NCBI GenBank assembly: GCA_017475045.1
Contig: JAFVGH010000102.1
Location: 1-57,541 of the forward strand
Direction of reading: 5' to 3'
Source of the DNA: Fibrobacter sp.
GTDB lineage: Bacteria > Fibrobacterota > Fibrobacteria > Fibrobacterales > Fibrobacteraceae
DNA length: 57,541 nucleotides
The notes under the pieces were generated by a model. That model had not been told where the DNA came from. It searched no databases and saw nothing but the letters and a program-made list of their open reading frames with translations. Of the stretch, positions 39,742 through 49,080 are shown one piece after another; position 1 is the first letter of the stretch; every line of letters starts with the position of its first letter. Both the position numbers and the translations under genes were made by a program.

Positions 39742-39776
39742 TAAAAAAAGAACCCTCGGTGATTGGTCACCGGGGG
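39742..39776 (-). terminator. Reverse-strand terminator-like hairpin in a gene leader
   Basis: ACCCCCGGTGA/TCACCGAGGGT with a 4-nt loop followed on the reverse strand by TTCTTTTTTT, 28 nt before the ATG of 38934-39713. No reverse-strand gene lies upstream, so a leader attenuator or a short terminated RNA is implied. TATATTTA is seen just upstream on the reverse strand. Confidence 0.6.
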
Positions 39777-39846
39777 TCTAGGGATGGGATTGGGTGTTCC
39801 CTAAATATAAACAAAAAAATTGGCAGAGTGGTATACCTTTTGAACT

Positions 39847-39919
39847 AAAAGTGTTCTCAAAGTGTTCTTTTTTAATAAAAATCGGCAAAAATGATAATTT
39901 TTTCTTAAAATAAGTGTTC
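39847..39919. repeat. Three phased GTGTTC repeats before TIGR02147 module B
   Basis: AAAAGTGTTC (39847-39856), AAAGTGTTC (39859-39867) and AAGTGTTC (39912-39919). The GTGTTC cores start 11 and 52 bp apart (63 bp in total), close to whole turns of the helix. They look like operator sites for the downstream gene. Confidence 0.5.
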
Positions 39920-39949
39920 CCAAGAAAATAAAAAATTAAATTTAAACCG

Positions 39950-40789
39950 ATGAATATCTTTGCGTACTACAATTACCGCAAGTATTTGCAGGATTACTAC
40001 GAATATCGCAAGTCTTTGCAGCGGTACTTCTCCTACAGGTCCTTCGCCCAGAAGGCGGGTTATTCGTCGTCGGGTTACTATCTAGACCTGGTCCATGGGC
40101 GTAAGTCCCTGACTCCCCAGATGGTGCCGAAGTTCATCGCAGCCCTTGGCCTGAACGAAAAGGAAGGCCGCTACTTCAAGTTGATGGTGGACTTTACCCA
40201 CGCCCAGTCGGTAGAATCCAAGCAGCAGATTTTTGACCAGATGTCTGCACTCCTGCCCAAGGCGGTAAAGTCCTTGACCAGGAACCAGCAGGAATACTAT
40301 GCCAAGTGGTACCATGTGGCCGTCCGCGAGGCCCTTTCTGTTCTGAATATCAACGAGTCGAACATCCAGGAACTGGCCTGGTTCCTGAATCCAAAGATTT
40401 CTGTACCCCAAGCAAAGCAGTCCCTGCAGTTGTTGCTTGATTTAGGCCTTATTGAAAAGGAAGGGGAATTCTATCGGTCCGTAAACCGTACGGTCACTAG
40501 CGGTAAGGAAATCTCGCCTCTATTTGTGCATCAGTTCCAGAAGCAGATGATTGACCTGGGCAAGGAGGCCCTGGACCGCTATACTACGGCTCGCCGTAAC
40601 GTTTCTACCACCACCATGAGTGTTTCTGCCGCAGGGCTTGAACGGATTATCCGAAAAATTGATATGTTTCAGAAAGAAATTTTGGACATTGTCACATCGG
40701 ATAGCGGTGAAACCATGTTGTGCGAACTGAACGTGCAGTTCTTCCCCATCAGCAAGGAGAGGACTGACTTGCCAAAGGAGGAAAAATGA
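39950..40789 (+). CDS. TIGR02147 family protein (putative regulator), module B
   Basis: 279 residues. The same architecture as the gene at 6735: N-terminal YNYRKYLQDYYEYRKSLQRYFSYRSFAQKAGYSSSGYYLDLVHGRKSLT with a helix-turn-helix-like core, then LLLDLGLIEKEGEFYRSV and C-terminal LNVQFFPISK. TIGR02147 is a paralogous family expanded in Fibrobacter; a transcription-regulator role is suggested by the fold only. It overlaps the following lipoprotein gene by 4 bp (ATGA). Upstream are three helically phased GTGTTC repeats. Confidence 0.86.
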   Translation: MNIFAYYNYRKYLQDYYEYRKSLQRYFSYRSFAQKAGYSSSGYYLDLVHGRKSLTPQMVPKFIAALGLNEKEGRYFKLMVDFTHAQSVESKQQIFDQMSALLPKAVKSLTRNQQEYYAKWYHVAVREALSVLNINESNIQELAWFLNPKISVPQAKQSLQLLLDLGLIEKEGEFYRSVNRTVTSGKEISPLFVHQFQKQMIDLGKEALDRYTTARRNVSTTTMSVSAAGLERIIRKIDMFQKEILDIVTSDSGETMLCELNVQFFPISKERTDLPKEEK

Positions 40790-42201
40790 GGAATGCGCTC
40801 TACATAGCGACCTTGCTTTTCGCCCTTGGCTTTTGGGCGTGCAGCAACAATGATTCCGTGGCCGGTACTGCCACTCAGACGGAAAATACCGTTGCCAGCC
40901 TGGACACCTTGAAGGGCGTGGTTTATCACCAGAATGGCTCCAAGGCCGCAGGTGTCATAGTCCGGATGGTCCTGCCGAAAGACCGGGCAGAAGAGAATCT
41001 TTTCAATTTCCGGGAGACCGAGACGGATGCCCAGGGGCAGTTCTTGTTTACAAACGTGCCTGCGGACACGTTCCAGTTGGCGGTGATCGATTCTGCTTCT
41101 AGCGAAATCCTGTACCTGCCCCAGGCTTCGGCAGAAGACGATTCCCTGGTTTTGGAACAGGCTGCCAAGGTGAAGGGCTTCTTGACTTATGGTGACTCGG
41201 CGTTGACATCTGTCGCCGTAGGTTCTCACTTTAATGTCTATGTTGCGGGCTTGCCCTTCTACGAGACGGTGTTTGCGCCGGGTGGCTTTGAACTATTGGT
41301 TCCGGATGGTTCCTGGACGATTGGGTTCTGCCCCGGAGATCCGCTTGTGGTTGAAAAGCTGCAACAGGCCGGTGTTCCGGACTCTGTGATATTCCGCAGT
41401 TGGAAAATGTCGGGAACCTTGAAGGCTGGACAGTCCCTGTCCCTGGATACCCTAATGTGGGGTGTCAGCAAGAAGCCCGCTTCCTCTGATTCTGCCGAAC
41501 CGAAGTCATCGGATGACAAGAAGGACACCACTGAAACGCCGGTTACGCCTAAGGCCTGGATTTCGGGACAGGTGAACTGCTCGAATCTGGAATCTTGCGA
41601 AGGCATCGAGGTGATGGTCATTACGGACTTGTTCGGTTTTGAGTTTGCCAGTGGACTCAATCAAGAATACGAAGCCCAAGCCCAGACCGACACTCAAGGT
41701 CGGTGGTGGCTGCCTGCTCCCGAAGAGGTTCCCTACGACTCCTTCCGTGTAGAGTACCGCCAGATGTCGGGGAAAACCGTGACTAATGTGGGACTTTCCC
41801 GCTACGTGAAAAAGTCCGAACTGGCTGACCGGAAGGACACCCTGTCCATTGGCACGGCGACTTTGGACAAGTATTCATGGATCGAGGTGGGGGTCCGGCT
41901 CGTGGTGGACCAGCAGGACGGTCAACAGACTGAAAACTGCTTCATGAACAGCGTGGTGCTGGGCATAGAGGGAACTTCCCACTTTGTCCGCACAATGACT
42001 TGCAGTATGTTCGTTTTGACCTATTTGCCCAGCGGAATGCAGAAGCTGCTGCTCTATTCTGGGGATGCCATGGTTGTCTCTGCTCTCCAGGAGGCTGGCG
42101 CACCCCAGTACAGCTATGTGAGTACGGTGGATCAGAACCTGACTGCAAATAGCGGAATAGAGAAGCTTTGGCTCACTTATACCCCTCCGAGCCTAAAATA
42201 G
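40786..42201 (+). CDS. Lipoprotein with carboxypeptidase-regulatory-like domains, module B
   Basis: 471 residues; strong site AAAGGAGG upstream and start overlapping the TIGR02147 stop. Signal ending LGFWAC at 19, then SNNDSVAG, similar to the SNDDDKSVAG of module A. At about 40-115 a carboxypeptidase-regulatory-like beta-sandwich (LKGVVYHQNGSKAAGVIVRMVLP...TDAQGQFLFTNVPADTFQLAVID) is visible, another similar one at about 255-345, and Ser/Lys/Asp linkers between (SSDSAEPKSSDDKKDTTETPV). Membrane-anchored at the cell surface or periplasm. Pairing with the regulator is conserved between modules while the rest of the lipoproteins is unlike. Confidence 0.82.
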   Translation: MRNALYIATLLFALGFWACSNNDSVAGTATQTENTVASLDTLKGVVYHQNGSKAAGVIVRMVLPKDRAEENLFNFRETETDAQGQFLFTNVPADTFQLAVIDSASSEILYLPQASAEDDSLVLEQAAKVKGFLTYGDSALTSVAVGSHFNVYVAGLPFYETVFAPGGFELLVPDGSWTIGFCPGDPLVVEKLQQAGVPDSVIFRSWKMSGTLKAGQSLSLDTLMWGVSKKPASSDSAEPKSSDDKKDTTETPVTPKAWISGQVNCSNLESCEGIEVMVITDLFGFEFASGLNQEYEAQAQTDTQGRWWLPAPEEVPYDSFRVEYRQMSGKTVTNVGLSRYVKKSELADRKDTLSIGTATLDKYSWIEVGVRLVVDQQDGQQTENCFMNSVVLGIEGTSHFVRTMTCSMFVLTYLPSGMQKLLLYSGDAMVVSALQEAGAPQYSYVSTVDQNLTANSGIEKLWLTYTPPSLK

Positions 42202-42236
42202 TGAAGATTACCCCTTGCCGAAGGAACATTTTTTAC

Positions 42237-42244
42237 TAACTTTG
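42237..42244 (+). promoter_or_regulatory. TAnnTTTG promoter element of tRNA-Gln
   Basis: TAACTTTG, 10 bp before the tRNA, with TTGCCG upstream (42215-42220) as a weak -35-like word. Confidence 0.45.
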
Positions 42245-42254
42245 GCAACACCAT

Positions 42255-42325
42255 TGAGCTATGGTGTAATGGTAGCACAACAGATTCTGACTCTGTTTGT
42301 CTAGGTTCGAATCCTGGTAGCTCAA
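42255..42325 (+). tRNA. tRNA-Gln (CTG)
   Basis: 71 nt. Acceptor TGAGCTA/TAGCTCA with discriminator A, anticodon stem ACAGA/TCTGT around TTCTGAC (CTG), T-arm GTTCGAATC. CCA is not encoded. A hairpin terminator follows. Confidence 0.95.
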
Positions 42326-42330
42326 CGAAA

Positions 42331-42357
42331 AACCCGCTTTACGGCGGGCTTTTTTGT
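42331..42357 (+). terminator. Terminator of tRNA-Gln
   Basis: CCCGC/GCGGG stem with a 6-nt loop and TTTTTT. The reverse-strand side has an A/T stretch, so it may also stop the prepilin peptidase transcript. Confidence 0.8.
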
Positions 42358-42367
42358 TTTCTGGAGT

Positions 42368-43198
42368 CTATTCCCCAATTACAAACTGGACGTACAGGTT
42401 TAGCAGGCTTTGGCCCCACAGGTACATGACCGGGGCTGAAACAGCGAGGAAGGGACCGAAGGGAATCTGCCCTGAGTTGTCGGATAGGCCCTTCTTTTCG
42501 GCGATCTTTGCCCAGGGGATCATGACGACGATTCCGAGTAAGGCCGCAAGGATTAGTGTCTCGACGGCTCCGTTCACGCCCATCAGGGCGCCGTAGCCCG
42601 CTAACAGCTTGACGTCGCCGAATCCCATGGCGTCTTTTTTCAGAATTTTTGTGGCGACAAAGCCTAACAGCCAAAGTCCACCGCCGGCCCCAATGGCACC
42701 AAGCAGGCTTTCAAAGGGGGTGATGCCGCCTGGGAACATGGATAGCACCAGGCCTACGACAATGCCCCCTACCGAAATGGAGTCGGGGATTAGTTTGTAC
42801 TTAACGTCTATGGCGCAAACGGGGTACATGCCTAAAAGCAGCCAGAACATGGCCAGGGCGTCGGTCCAGTTGGCGATGGGAGCCGTGAACGGGATGTTGT
42901 AATTTGCTGAAAAAAGGGCGATGGCCCCTAGCAGGCCACATAGGGATTCCCCGATAGGGTAGATGACGCTGATGGGCTGCTTGCAACAGGCGCTTTTTCC
43001 GCGGAGCCAGAGCCAGCCCACGATAGGCAGGTTGTAGTAGATGGGAATCCTTTTCTTGCACAGGGGGCAATGGGAGGGAGGGTTAATTAGGGAGATTCCC
43101 CTGGGCATCCGGTATACAATCACGTTGTAGAAACTGCCTACGCAGGCGCCTAGCGCAAAAAAGAGGATTAGACCGTACCAAAGAGGAATATTTTCCAT
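42368..43198 (-). CDS. Prepilin peptidase (leader peptidase / N-methyltransferase)
   Basis: 276 residues, about eight membrane helices. Cleaves and N-methylates type IV prepilins or type II secretion pseudopilins. N-terminal A24A methylase domain with GSFYNVIVYRMPRG and the zinc-site Cys motif CPLCKKRIP...KSACCKQ, then the aspartyl protease with the two catalytic aspartates in CAIDVKYKLIPD and MGFGDVKLL. No pilus genes are adjacent. Divergent from the giant lipoprotein gene at 43282. Confidence 0.94.
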   Translation of the reverse strand: MENIPLWYGLILFFALGACVGSFYNVIVYRMPRGISLINPPSHCPLCKKRIPIYYNLPIVGWLWLRGKSACCKQPISVIYPIGESLCGLLGAIALFSANYNIPFTAPIANWTDALAMFWLLLGMYPVCAIDVKYKLIPDSISVGGIVVGLVLSMFPGGITPFESLLGAIGAGGGLWLLGFVATKILKKDAMGFGDVKLLAGYGALMGVNGAVETLILAALLGIVVMIPWAKIAEKKGLSDNSGQIPFGPFLAVSAPVMYLWGQSLLNLYVQFVIGE

Positions 43199-43281
43199 AA
43201 AAACGCTCCGGGGGCAGTACCCCTTTTCGTGTAAAAAAGATAAATTTATATCGTGAAGAGCGTATTATAAAGGACTTGATA

Positions 43282-46200
43282 ATGCGGTTAAAAACTTTAT
43301 TTTTGTTGTTTGTTCTTGTCTTGAGCGTGATGTCTCTGGTGAACTGCTCCAGGGAGTCTTCGATTAAGGAAAATGTGAATTTGCGGAATAACCATTCCGT
43401 GGTGTTCATCTATAAGACCCCATTTGAAAATCCTGAAGCGTTTGCCGACTCCATCATCAACTTGCCGAATCCAGATTCTGTTATTGTGAGTGACACAGTC
43501 ACGGTCACTATCGGTGACACCGTTCACTTGATGGGTTTCTTGCGTTACAATGCAGACAGGATTTACCTGTATCAGTGGATGCTGGATAGCCTTGTTAAGG
43601 ATACCACGGGCAAGGGCAAGGATGTAATGAAGAAGGCCCTGGTGACAGGTCACAACGCGACACCTCAGACGTGGGTCTACCATAAAGAAGGCGTCTATTC
43701 CCCTCTGTTTGTTGCCGTTGATGGTAATAGCGCCACGGATACGGCGGGTAAGGACCAGTTCATTAGGGTCATTAATACGCCTCCCTATCTAGGGGTTCCC
43801 AAGGACACGTTGTGGACTAGGGCCAAAAGTCCAATTACTTTCCCCATACTCGCTTTAGACTCTTTTGGAACGATTGTGTCGTTCAAGGTCGATCTGGATG
43901 CCGGTGGCAAGCGTGAAGCAAAGGATTGGAAGTTCACCAAAAGCGAAACTTCGGACAGCTTGTTTGTCACGATTCCCTACGATTCTACGCTGACAGATAG
44001 CCTTGGAAACCAAAAGATCTACATCGTCGTTACAGATGATGACAAGAATACTACCAAGGACAGTGTAAACCTGCATTTCAACCAATTGCCCACGATCAAG
44101 ATTTTGGGACCCGACGACCAGCAGAGGATTAGCGACACTGTGGAGTCTTTCCGCCTGTTCTATGAAGGCCATGATAGGGACAATGAAGAAGATTTGAGGT
44201 ACTATGTCCGTGTGGCGGCCACACCTGATAACCAGAACGATGACTTGAACTTGTCCAATGTCTATGACCTGGTCTTGAAAAACAGTACTTCTACCAGCTA
44301 TGCTGTTATCGAGAATGGTGAAAACGCTTTGAAAAAACTGGGCTTTACGGGAAGGTATTTCTCTTGGGACGTTTGGGTGACCGATGGCTACGACACGGTG
44401 GTCGCTGAAAAGATCAAGACCAGTAAAGGTAAACGACCGAGGTTCTTCTACCTGGGCCCAAGCAAGGCAACGTGTGATTTCATAGGAACCGCGAAATTCG
44501 AGGGTTTGTCTGTTCATTCTGGAATCAAGATCGCTTTGGTCAATATTGCCGATACCACCAATATCTATACCGCTAACACCAATGCCAAGGGCGAGTTCAG
44601 GGTTTCTGATTTGCCTGCAGGAGTGTTCCGGTTGACTGCTTCAGATGAAACGGGGCGCGGCTTTGTAAAGGTGGTTACCAGAACTCCCAACATCAATGCT
44701 GGAGATGAAAAGGAACTGCCTCCTATTTTACTGAAAGACCCGGCTCCCCCGCGTATTTACAATATCAAGGGCTTTGAAGATACTGTTGCAGTCCGTTCCT
44801 TCACGGTGTCGGGACGATTCAGTGACTACGGTTCCCAGGTTAAGACGGCTGTTGCGGTACTGGGCAAGGATACCTGTGGCACTAAGAATAGTCTGTGCAG
44901 TTTCTCTAATTTGAGCAGCTATGCATGGAGCGTTGACCTGGCCAACCTGCCGGATGGTGGTTACACCTTCAAGATTACGGCGACGGACAGTGCCGGTTAC
45001 CATAGCGATACGACTTTTGCTTTCGTTGTCTTGGCAACGAATATGGTTGTTACCGTAAAGGAAGCTGGAGCGGCTACGGGAAGTAATTCTGTTATGGTGG
45101 GCTCTAATGCCTCTGTGACGTTTGAGGCGACTATTGAACAGGCGGATCCGCCAGTAAATTCGGTGAAATGGATATCCAACGTTCCTGGGGCTGAGGTTAA
45201 GCCCACTGATGTGAAAAATGGAAAGGCGACCGTAACGCTTTCTAGGGAGCAAGACTTCAAGAATGCCGTTGCTGGAACTAGGTACACGATGTACGCACAG
45301 TCTGACAATGGTAGCGGGTCCAATACGGTGCGATTTGGGTTCTATAGTGACGGCCCCATGGTGACTATTGAAAAACCGGCTTATGATACTAGGATTACCA
45401 TAGGTGACGTTATCACCGTTACCACAAGTTACGCGGCAAATAACGGTACCCCCTCGGATAAGACCTTCAAAACGTTTGAATGGAAGTGCTTCAAGAATGG
45501 TGCGGCCGTTAACACGTGCTTGTCGGGAACGAACGAAAGTCAGACTATATCTTGGAATGACGCAGGCGTAATGCGGATTACCGTCCATGTCGAAAACCAG
45601 GATGGCAAACATGCCTACGATACCTTGCAGGTCAATGTCATCAAGGATCCCCCGACCATTACCGTGGACGACAATGAGGGAGTTCTCACCAAGAAAGTCA
45701 AGTCTAAGCACAAGTTCGAGTATACGGCCAAGGATAAATACGGGAAGGTCAAAGAAGTAGGATACCGTTGTGGTACGGGTGCTTACACGGCCTTTGCGAT
45801 TGCGTCGCCCGCAAAACAGGTTACGGACTCTATGGAAATCCAGTTACCCAATACCGAGGCTTCTAACTATAAGTGCTATATCTTTGCGGTTGATGATGAC
45901 AATCAGAAAGATTCTGTTGCCATGACCTTTAACGTTATCAAGGATATTCCGACGATTCGCTTGAATATTCGTAGTAAGAATGTCACTATTAAGGACCTTG
46001 AACAACTGAAATACACTTCGGGTAATGTTCTTGGCGGGCCAATAGTCATAAATTCTGCCTGCGACAATAATTTGAACAAGCTAAAAGTGTCCACCTGGTC
46101 TTCTGCTCAGGTTTATATCCCCCATATGAATGGATTCGCTACTGTGCAAATGCCGACAACTGCGGGAAACTATTATTGCGTTGTGCAAGCGGCTGATGAG

Positions 46201-48639
46201 GATGATCCGACGCTTTATTCTTTGGATACGGCAACTTACAGGGTGTACCTCGCTCCCCCCACGGTCGTCGTTGCCGATTCTGTCACTGCAACCATTAAGG
46301 ATACCTTGGTCCTATATGCCAATGCTCAGGACTCTGCTGCCGCAACTTTACCTGGTGGCATTTCATCGTATGAATGGGGCTGTGGTCCGAGCAGCGATGC
46401 TAATATCTTGGGCCATCTGACGCAGGGAGGAGCGACCTATAGAGCGATTATGCCGAACGTGGCCTATAACAAATACTTATGTGTTGTGCAGGTTACTGAT
46501 ACGGATGGACTTACTGCTAGAGACACTACTCGGATTACGGTTGAACTTGATCCGCCGAAAGTGACGGTTGCACGTAAGACTGGCTATGTGCGAACTGGAT
46601 ATGCTATTGTCCTCAGTGCATCTGCCACTGATGGTAAGGGGTACATTGCCAAGCGGGAATGGAGCTGTGGAGCAGATGCCCCGGATATCAATAGCCATTG
46701 GAGAACGGTGTCATCTTACGATACCACTTGGACAGCTCCGTCGGTCTCTGTCAACTTCTATTGTGTTGCCAGGGCTACTGACGATGACGGCAATGTGGCT
46801 ACCGATACGATGACTCTTATTTATTCTACGACTATGCCTGTTATTTCGGTGGCTGAATCGCAGATCTACACGGCGCAGGGCGAAGTGTTCTTCTTGAATG
46901 CTTCAATCAACAAAGAGTGGCAGGGAATCAACTGGTATAGCTGGCAGTGTTTCTATAGCGATAACAAACAGGCTGCAGAGTCCCTTAGAAAGTTGGACTA
47001 TTACAAGAATGGCGAGCGCTTCTTTGACTATCGTGAAACTTTGAGTGCCCAAGGGAGGGACTTGTATTGCGTTGTTTCGGCAGAAGAACAGGCAACCAAG
47101 GAAGTTTTCCGGGATACGACCCGTGTGAAGGTGCTTACTACTGCTCACGATCTTCCTGTGGGCCGAATTACAGCGGCCGATACAATCTATCCCTGGAGTG
47201 GGGACGCTGCACAGAGTGGCGAAGCGATCTTCTACTATTCGCCTGAATGGGGTGGCTACAATTCGCAAATCGGTACCATTGGTGACGAAAACAATAAAGA
47301 TTTTTACTGGCAATTCAGCAATGTTGGTGCCGGATTCTACCGTGGTGACACCACCGGCTCGGGTACGATTGATACTGCCACGGCTCAGTTTAACCTCGCC
47401 TTTAGAAGGCCTACTCAAGAAGGTTCGTTCACGGTGTGTCTGGACTTTAGAGACAGTATTTCTGCCAACGCTGATACCTATTTCTTGAAACGCCATCAGG
47501 CACAAACCACCTGTCGAACAGTCTATGTCCGTAGGGCATGGAAAAACTTAGCTGTAGATGATACGGTGTTGGCGCATTCGACAAACCGAACGCCTCCTGC
47601 TATTGCCCCTCTCGGTGGAGGAATTTCTGTTACCTATCTTGCGGAAAATGGGAGTATTGTTTCTAAAAACTACGTTGGTGGAGCATGGTCCAACCTGGAT
47701 TCGATGGTCGTGAGTGCTTCGGATCAAGTGGCTGCTGTCAGGATGGCCAAGGGCCTGGGAAACTTGTATATGGCGGTTCTTACAAAGAATAATAACCTGA
47801 CCGTTTACAAATCTACCAGTGGCACATCTGCTTGGGCAACATTAGGAGCGACTTTCACTGGGGTGACCTCCGTGAACTTGACGGCCCATCCGTCTACAGG
47901 AAATCCCCTGGTTGCTTATACACAGAGCAGTCAACCGAAGTTTAGCTACTGGAATAACAACAAGTGGAATAGTGTTTTGATTCATAAAACCAGAACGGTC
48001 AGGGATGTTAACGCTGTGTTTTCTGGTGATAATGTGTTGCTAACGACCTATACGGACGATTCAGATAAGTACAAGTCATATTTTGCGATTTATCAATCCC
48101 CATACACGAACACCTCTACTACGGGTAATCTTGGTGATGAAATTGCAAGCATTAGTCTCGCTACTGACCGCACGGAAGATGTGTACATGGGTTATATGTA
48201 TCGTACTTCTGATGTGGACAAGATGGGTGTTTATGTGAAGAAGGGAACTCTTAAGTCAGGAAGCCTTACATTTAGTTCTACGACGCAATTGAAAGATGGT
48301 GCCCCGCCCCCGAATATTCGGGTTGTGGCAAAAGGCGGCAAGGCCTATGTGGCTATCGACGATAACGGACGTGGTTTCTCACACTGCCATGCCTATACCT
48401 TCGATGGCGTCAGCTGGAAACCTTATGGCGAAAACCAGCTCCCGTATTTCAAGGGCACATTCCAGACAACCCATGGCTATAACCTATATGGTTTCGCTCC
48501 AGAAATTGCAATTGACGGTGATGGAATGGTCTACATCTCTATGATTTCATGGCCAAGTTCCGGGGCGACAAGCGAGAACAAGGGCCCCATTGTCATGAAG
48601 AACATTTCTGGAAACTGGACTATTAATACCAAGCCTTAG
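43282..48639 (+). CDS. Giant multi-domain lipoprotein with tandem Cys-paired Ig-like domains
   Basis: 1785 residues from the ATG at 43282 (AAGGA 7 nt upstream; the TTG at 43276 is less suitable). Signal ending SLVNC. Beta domains follow: PKD/Ig-like repeats at about 45-390, a carboxypeptidase-regulatory-like domain at about 395-480 (NTNAKGEFRVSDLPAGVFRLTASD), Ig-like bacterial domains at about 490-680, then six repeats of roughly 95 residues (about 690-1290), each with one Cys near the front (EWKC, YRC, AC, EWGC, EWSC, SWQC) and, in most, one near the end in YYC/YLC/FYCV-like motifs, which may form intradomain disulfides. The C-terminal 300 residues look like a beta-propeller (AYTQSSQPKFSYWNNNKWNS). 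Probably a surface adhesin or scaffold. Confidence 0.85.
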   Translation: MRLKTLFLLFVLVLSVMSLVNCSRESSIKENVNLRNNHSVVFIYKTPFENPEAFADSIINLPNPDSVIVSDTVTVTIGDTVHLMGFLRYNADRIYLYQWMLDSLVKDTTGKGKDVMKKALVTGHNATPQTWVYHKEGVYSPLFVAVDGNSATDTAGKDQFIRVINTPPYLGVPKDTLWTRAKSPITFPILALDSFGTIVSFKVDLDAGGKREAKDWKFTKSETSDSLFVTIPYDSTLTDSLGNQKIYIVVTDDDKNTTKDSVNLHFNQLPTIKILGPDDQQRISDTVESFRLFYEGHDRDNEEDLRYYVRVAATPDNQNDDLNLSNVYDLVLKNSTSTSYAVIENGENALKKLGFTGRYFSWDVWVTDGYDTVVAEKIKTSKGKRPRFFYLGPSKATCDFIGTAKFEGLSVHSGIKIALVNIADTTNIYTANTNAKGEFRVSDLPAGVFRLTASDETGRGFVKVVTRTPNINAGDEKELPPILLKDPAPPRIYNIKGFEDTVAVRSFTVSGRFSDYGSQVKTAVAVLGKDTCGTKNSLCSFSNLSSYAWSVDLANLPDGGYTFKITATDSAGYHSDTTFAFVVLATNMVVTVKEAGAATGSNSVMVGSNASVTFEATIEQADPPVNSVKWISNVPGAEVKPTDVKNGKATVTLSREQDFKNAVAGTRYTMYAQSDNGSGSNTVRFGFYSDGPMVTIEKPAYDTRITIGDVITVTTSYAANNGTPSDKTFKTFEWKCFKNGAAVNTCLSGTNESQTISWNDAGVMRITVHVENQDGKHAYDTLQVNVIKDPPTITVDDNEGVLTKKVKSKHKFEYTAKDKYGKVKEVGYRCGTGAYTAFAIASPAKQVTDSMEIQLPNTEASNYKCYIFAVDDDNQKDSVAMTFNVIKDIPTIRLNIRSKNVTIKDLEQLKYTSGNVLGGPIVINSACDNNLNKLKVSTWSSAQVYIPHMNGFATVQMPTTAGNYYCVVQAADEDDPTLYSLDTATYRVYLAPPTVVVADSVTATIKDTLVLYANAQDSAAATLPGGISSYEWGCGPSSDANILGHLTQGGATYRAIMPNVAYNKYLCVVQVTDTDGLTARDTTRITVELDPPKVTVARKTGYVRTGYAIVLSASATDGKGYIAKREWSCGADAPDINSHWRTVSSYDTTWTAPSVSVNFYCVARATDDDGNVATDTMTLIYSTTMPVISVAESQIYTAQGEVFFLNASINKEWQGINWYSWQCFYSDNKQAAESLRKLDYYKNGERFFDYRETLSAQGRDLYCVVSAEEQATKEVFRDTTRVKVLTTAHDLPVGRITAADTIYPWSGDAAQSGEAIFYYSPEWGGYNSQIGTIGDENNKDFYWQFSNVGAGFYRGDTTGSGTIDTATAQFNLAFRRPTQEGSFTVCLDFRDSISANADTYFLKRHQAQTTCRTVYVRRAWKNLAVDDTVLAHSTNRTPPAIAPLGGGISVTYLAENGSIVSKNYVGGAWSNLDSMVVSASDQVAAVRMAKGLGNLYMAVLTKNNNLTVYKSTSGTSAWATLGATFTGVTSVNLTAHPSTGNPLVAYTQSSQPKFSYWNNNKWNSVLIHKTRTVRDVNAVFSGDNVLLTTYTDDSDKYKSYFAIYQSPYTNTSTTGNLGDEIASISLATDRTEDVYMGYMYRTSDVDKMGVYVKKGTLKSGSLTFSSTTQLKDGAPPPNIRVVAKGGKAYVAIDDNGRGFSHCHAYTFDGVSWKPYGENQLPYFKGTFQTTHGYNLYGFAPEIAIDGDGMVYISMISWPSSGATSENKGPIVMKNISGNWTINTKP

Positions 48640-48642
48640 TAT

Positions 48643-49080
48643 ATGATTGTTGAAATAGCTTCTATTTGCGATGCAGCCACAGCCAATGGTGTTGGTGGCC
48701 GCCTTAATATCCTTGGAGCCTTTGATCGGATTTTTTCAAAGTTTCCGCTGGTTATCCCTCAATGTGCGGCAGCCTTTCGTGTTCGCTACCAGCGTGCCGA
48801 AGCAGGCGTCCATAAGTTGATTCTTTCCATTGAAGACGTGTGTGGTCACCGCATTGTCCCCGGCATGGAATCGGACATTACTTTTGAACCTGTTGCGAAA
48901 GGCTTTGATACCGCTGCCATGAATTTGATTTTAAACATGCAGCGCCTTAAGATAGAGCGCCCGGACAAGTATATCGTTCGTTTGACTATCGACGATGAAG
49001 AATATGTGGCTCTGCCTCTGTATGTCCTGGATGTTCCCCAGCAAAATGCTGGGCTTGCCGATGACGAGGTGAAGAACTAG
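48643..49080 (+). CDS. DUF6941-like protein
   Basis: 145 residues with no signal peptide, starting 3 bp after the giant lipoprotein stop. The opening IASICDAATANGVGGRLNILGAFDRIFSKFPLVIPQCAAAFRVRYQRAEAG and the later IERPDKYIVRLTIDDEEYVALPLYVLDV are typical of a small beta-sandwich family (DUF6941), best known only as hypothetical. The family name is from memory, not a search. It overlaps the convergent PPTase stop by 4 bp. Confidence 0.68.
   Translation: MIVEIASICDAATANGVGGRLNILGAFDRIFSKFPLVIPQCAAAFRVRYQRAEAGVHKLILSIEDVCGHRIVPGMESDITFEPVAKGFDTAAMNLILNMQRLKIERPDKYIVRLTIDDEEYVALPLYVLDVPQQNAGLADDEVKN

Noticed and set aside
42599..42620. The possibility that the prepilin peptidase belongs to a pilus operon
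   Set aside because: No pilin, ATPase or secretin gene is in the window; it is flanked by a tRNA and a divergent lipoprotein gene.
44728..45711. 327-codon reverse-strand frame inside the giant lipoprotein
   Set aside because: A shadow of the strongly coding forward frame (Arg/Ile-rich, no start signal, no domain).
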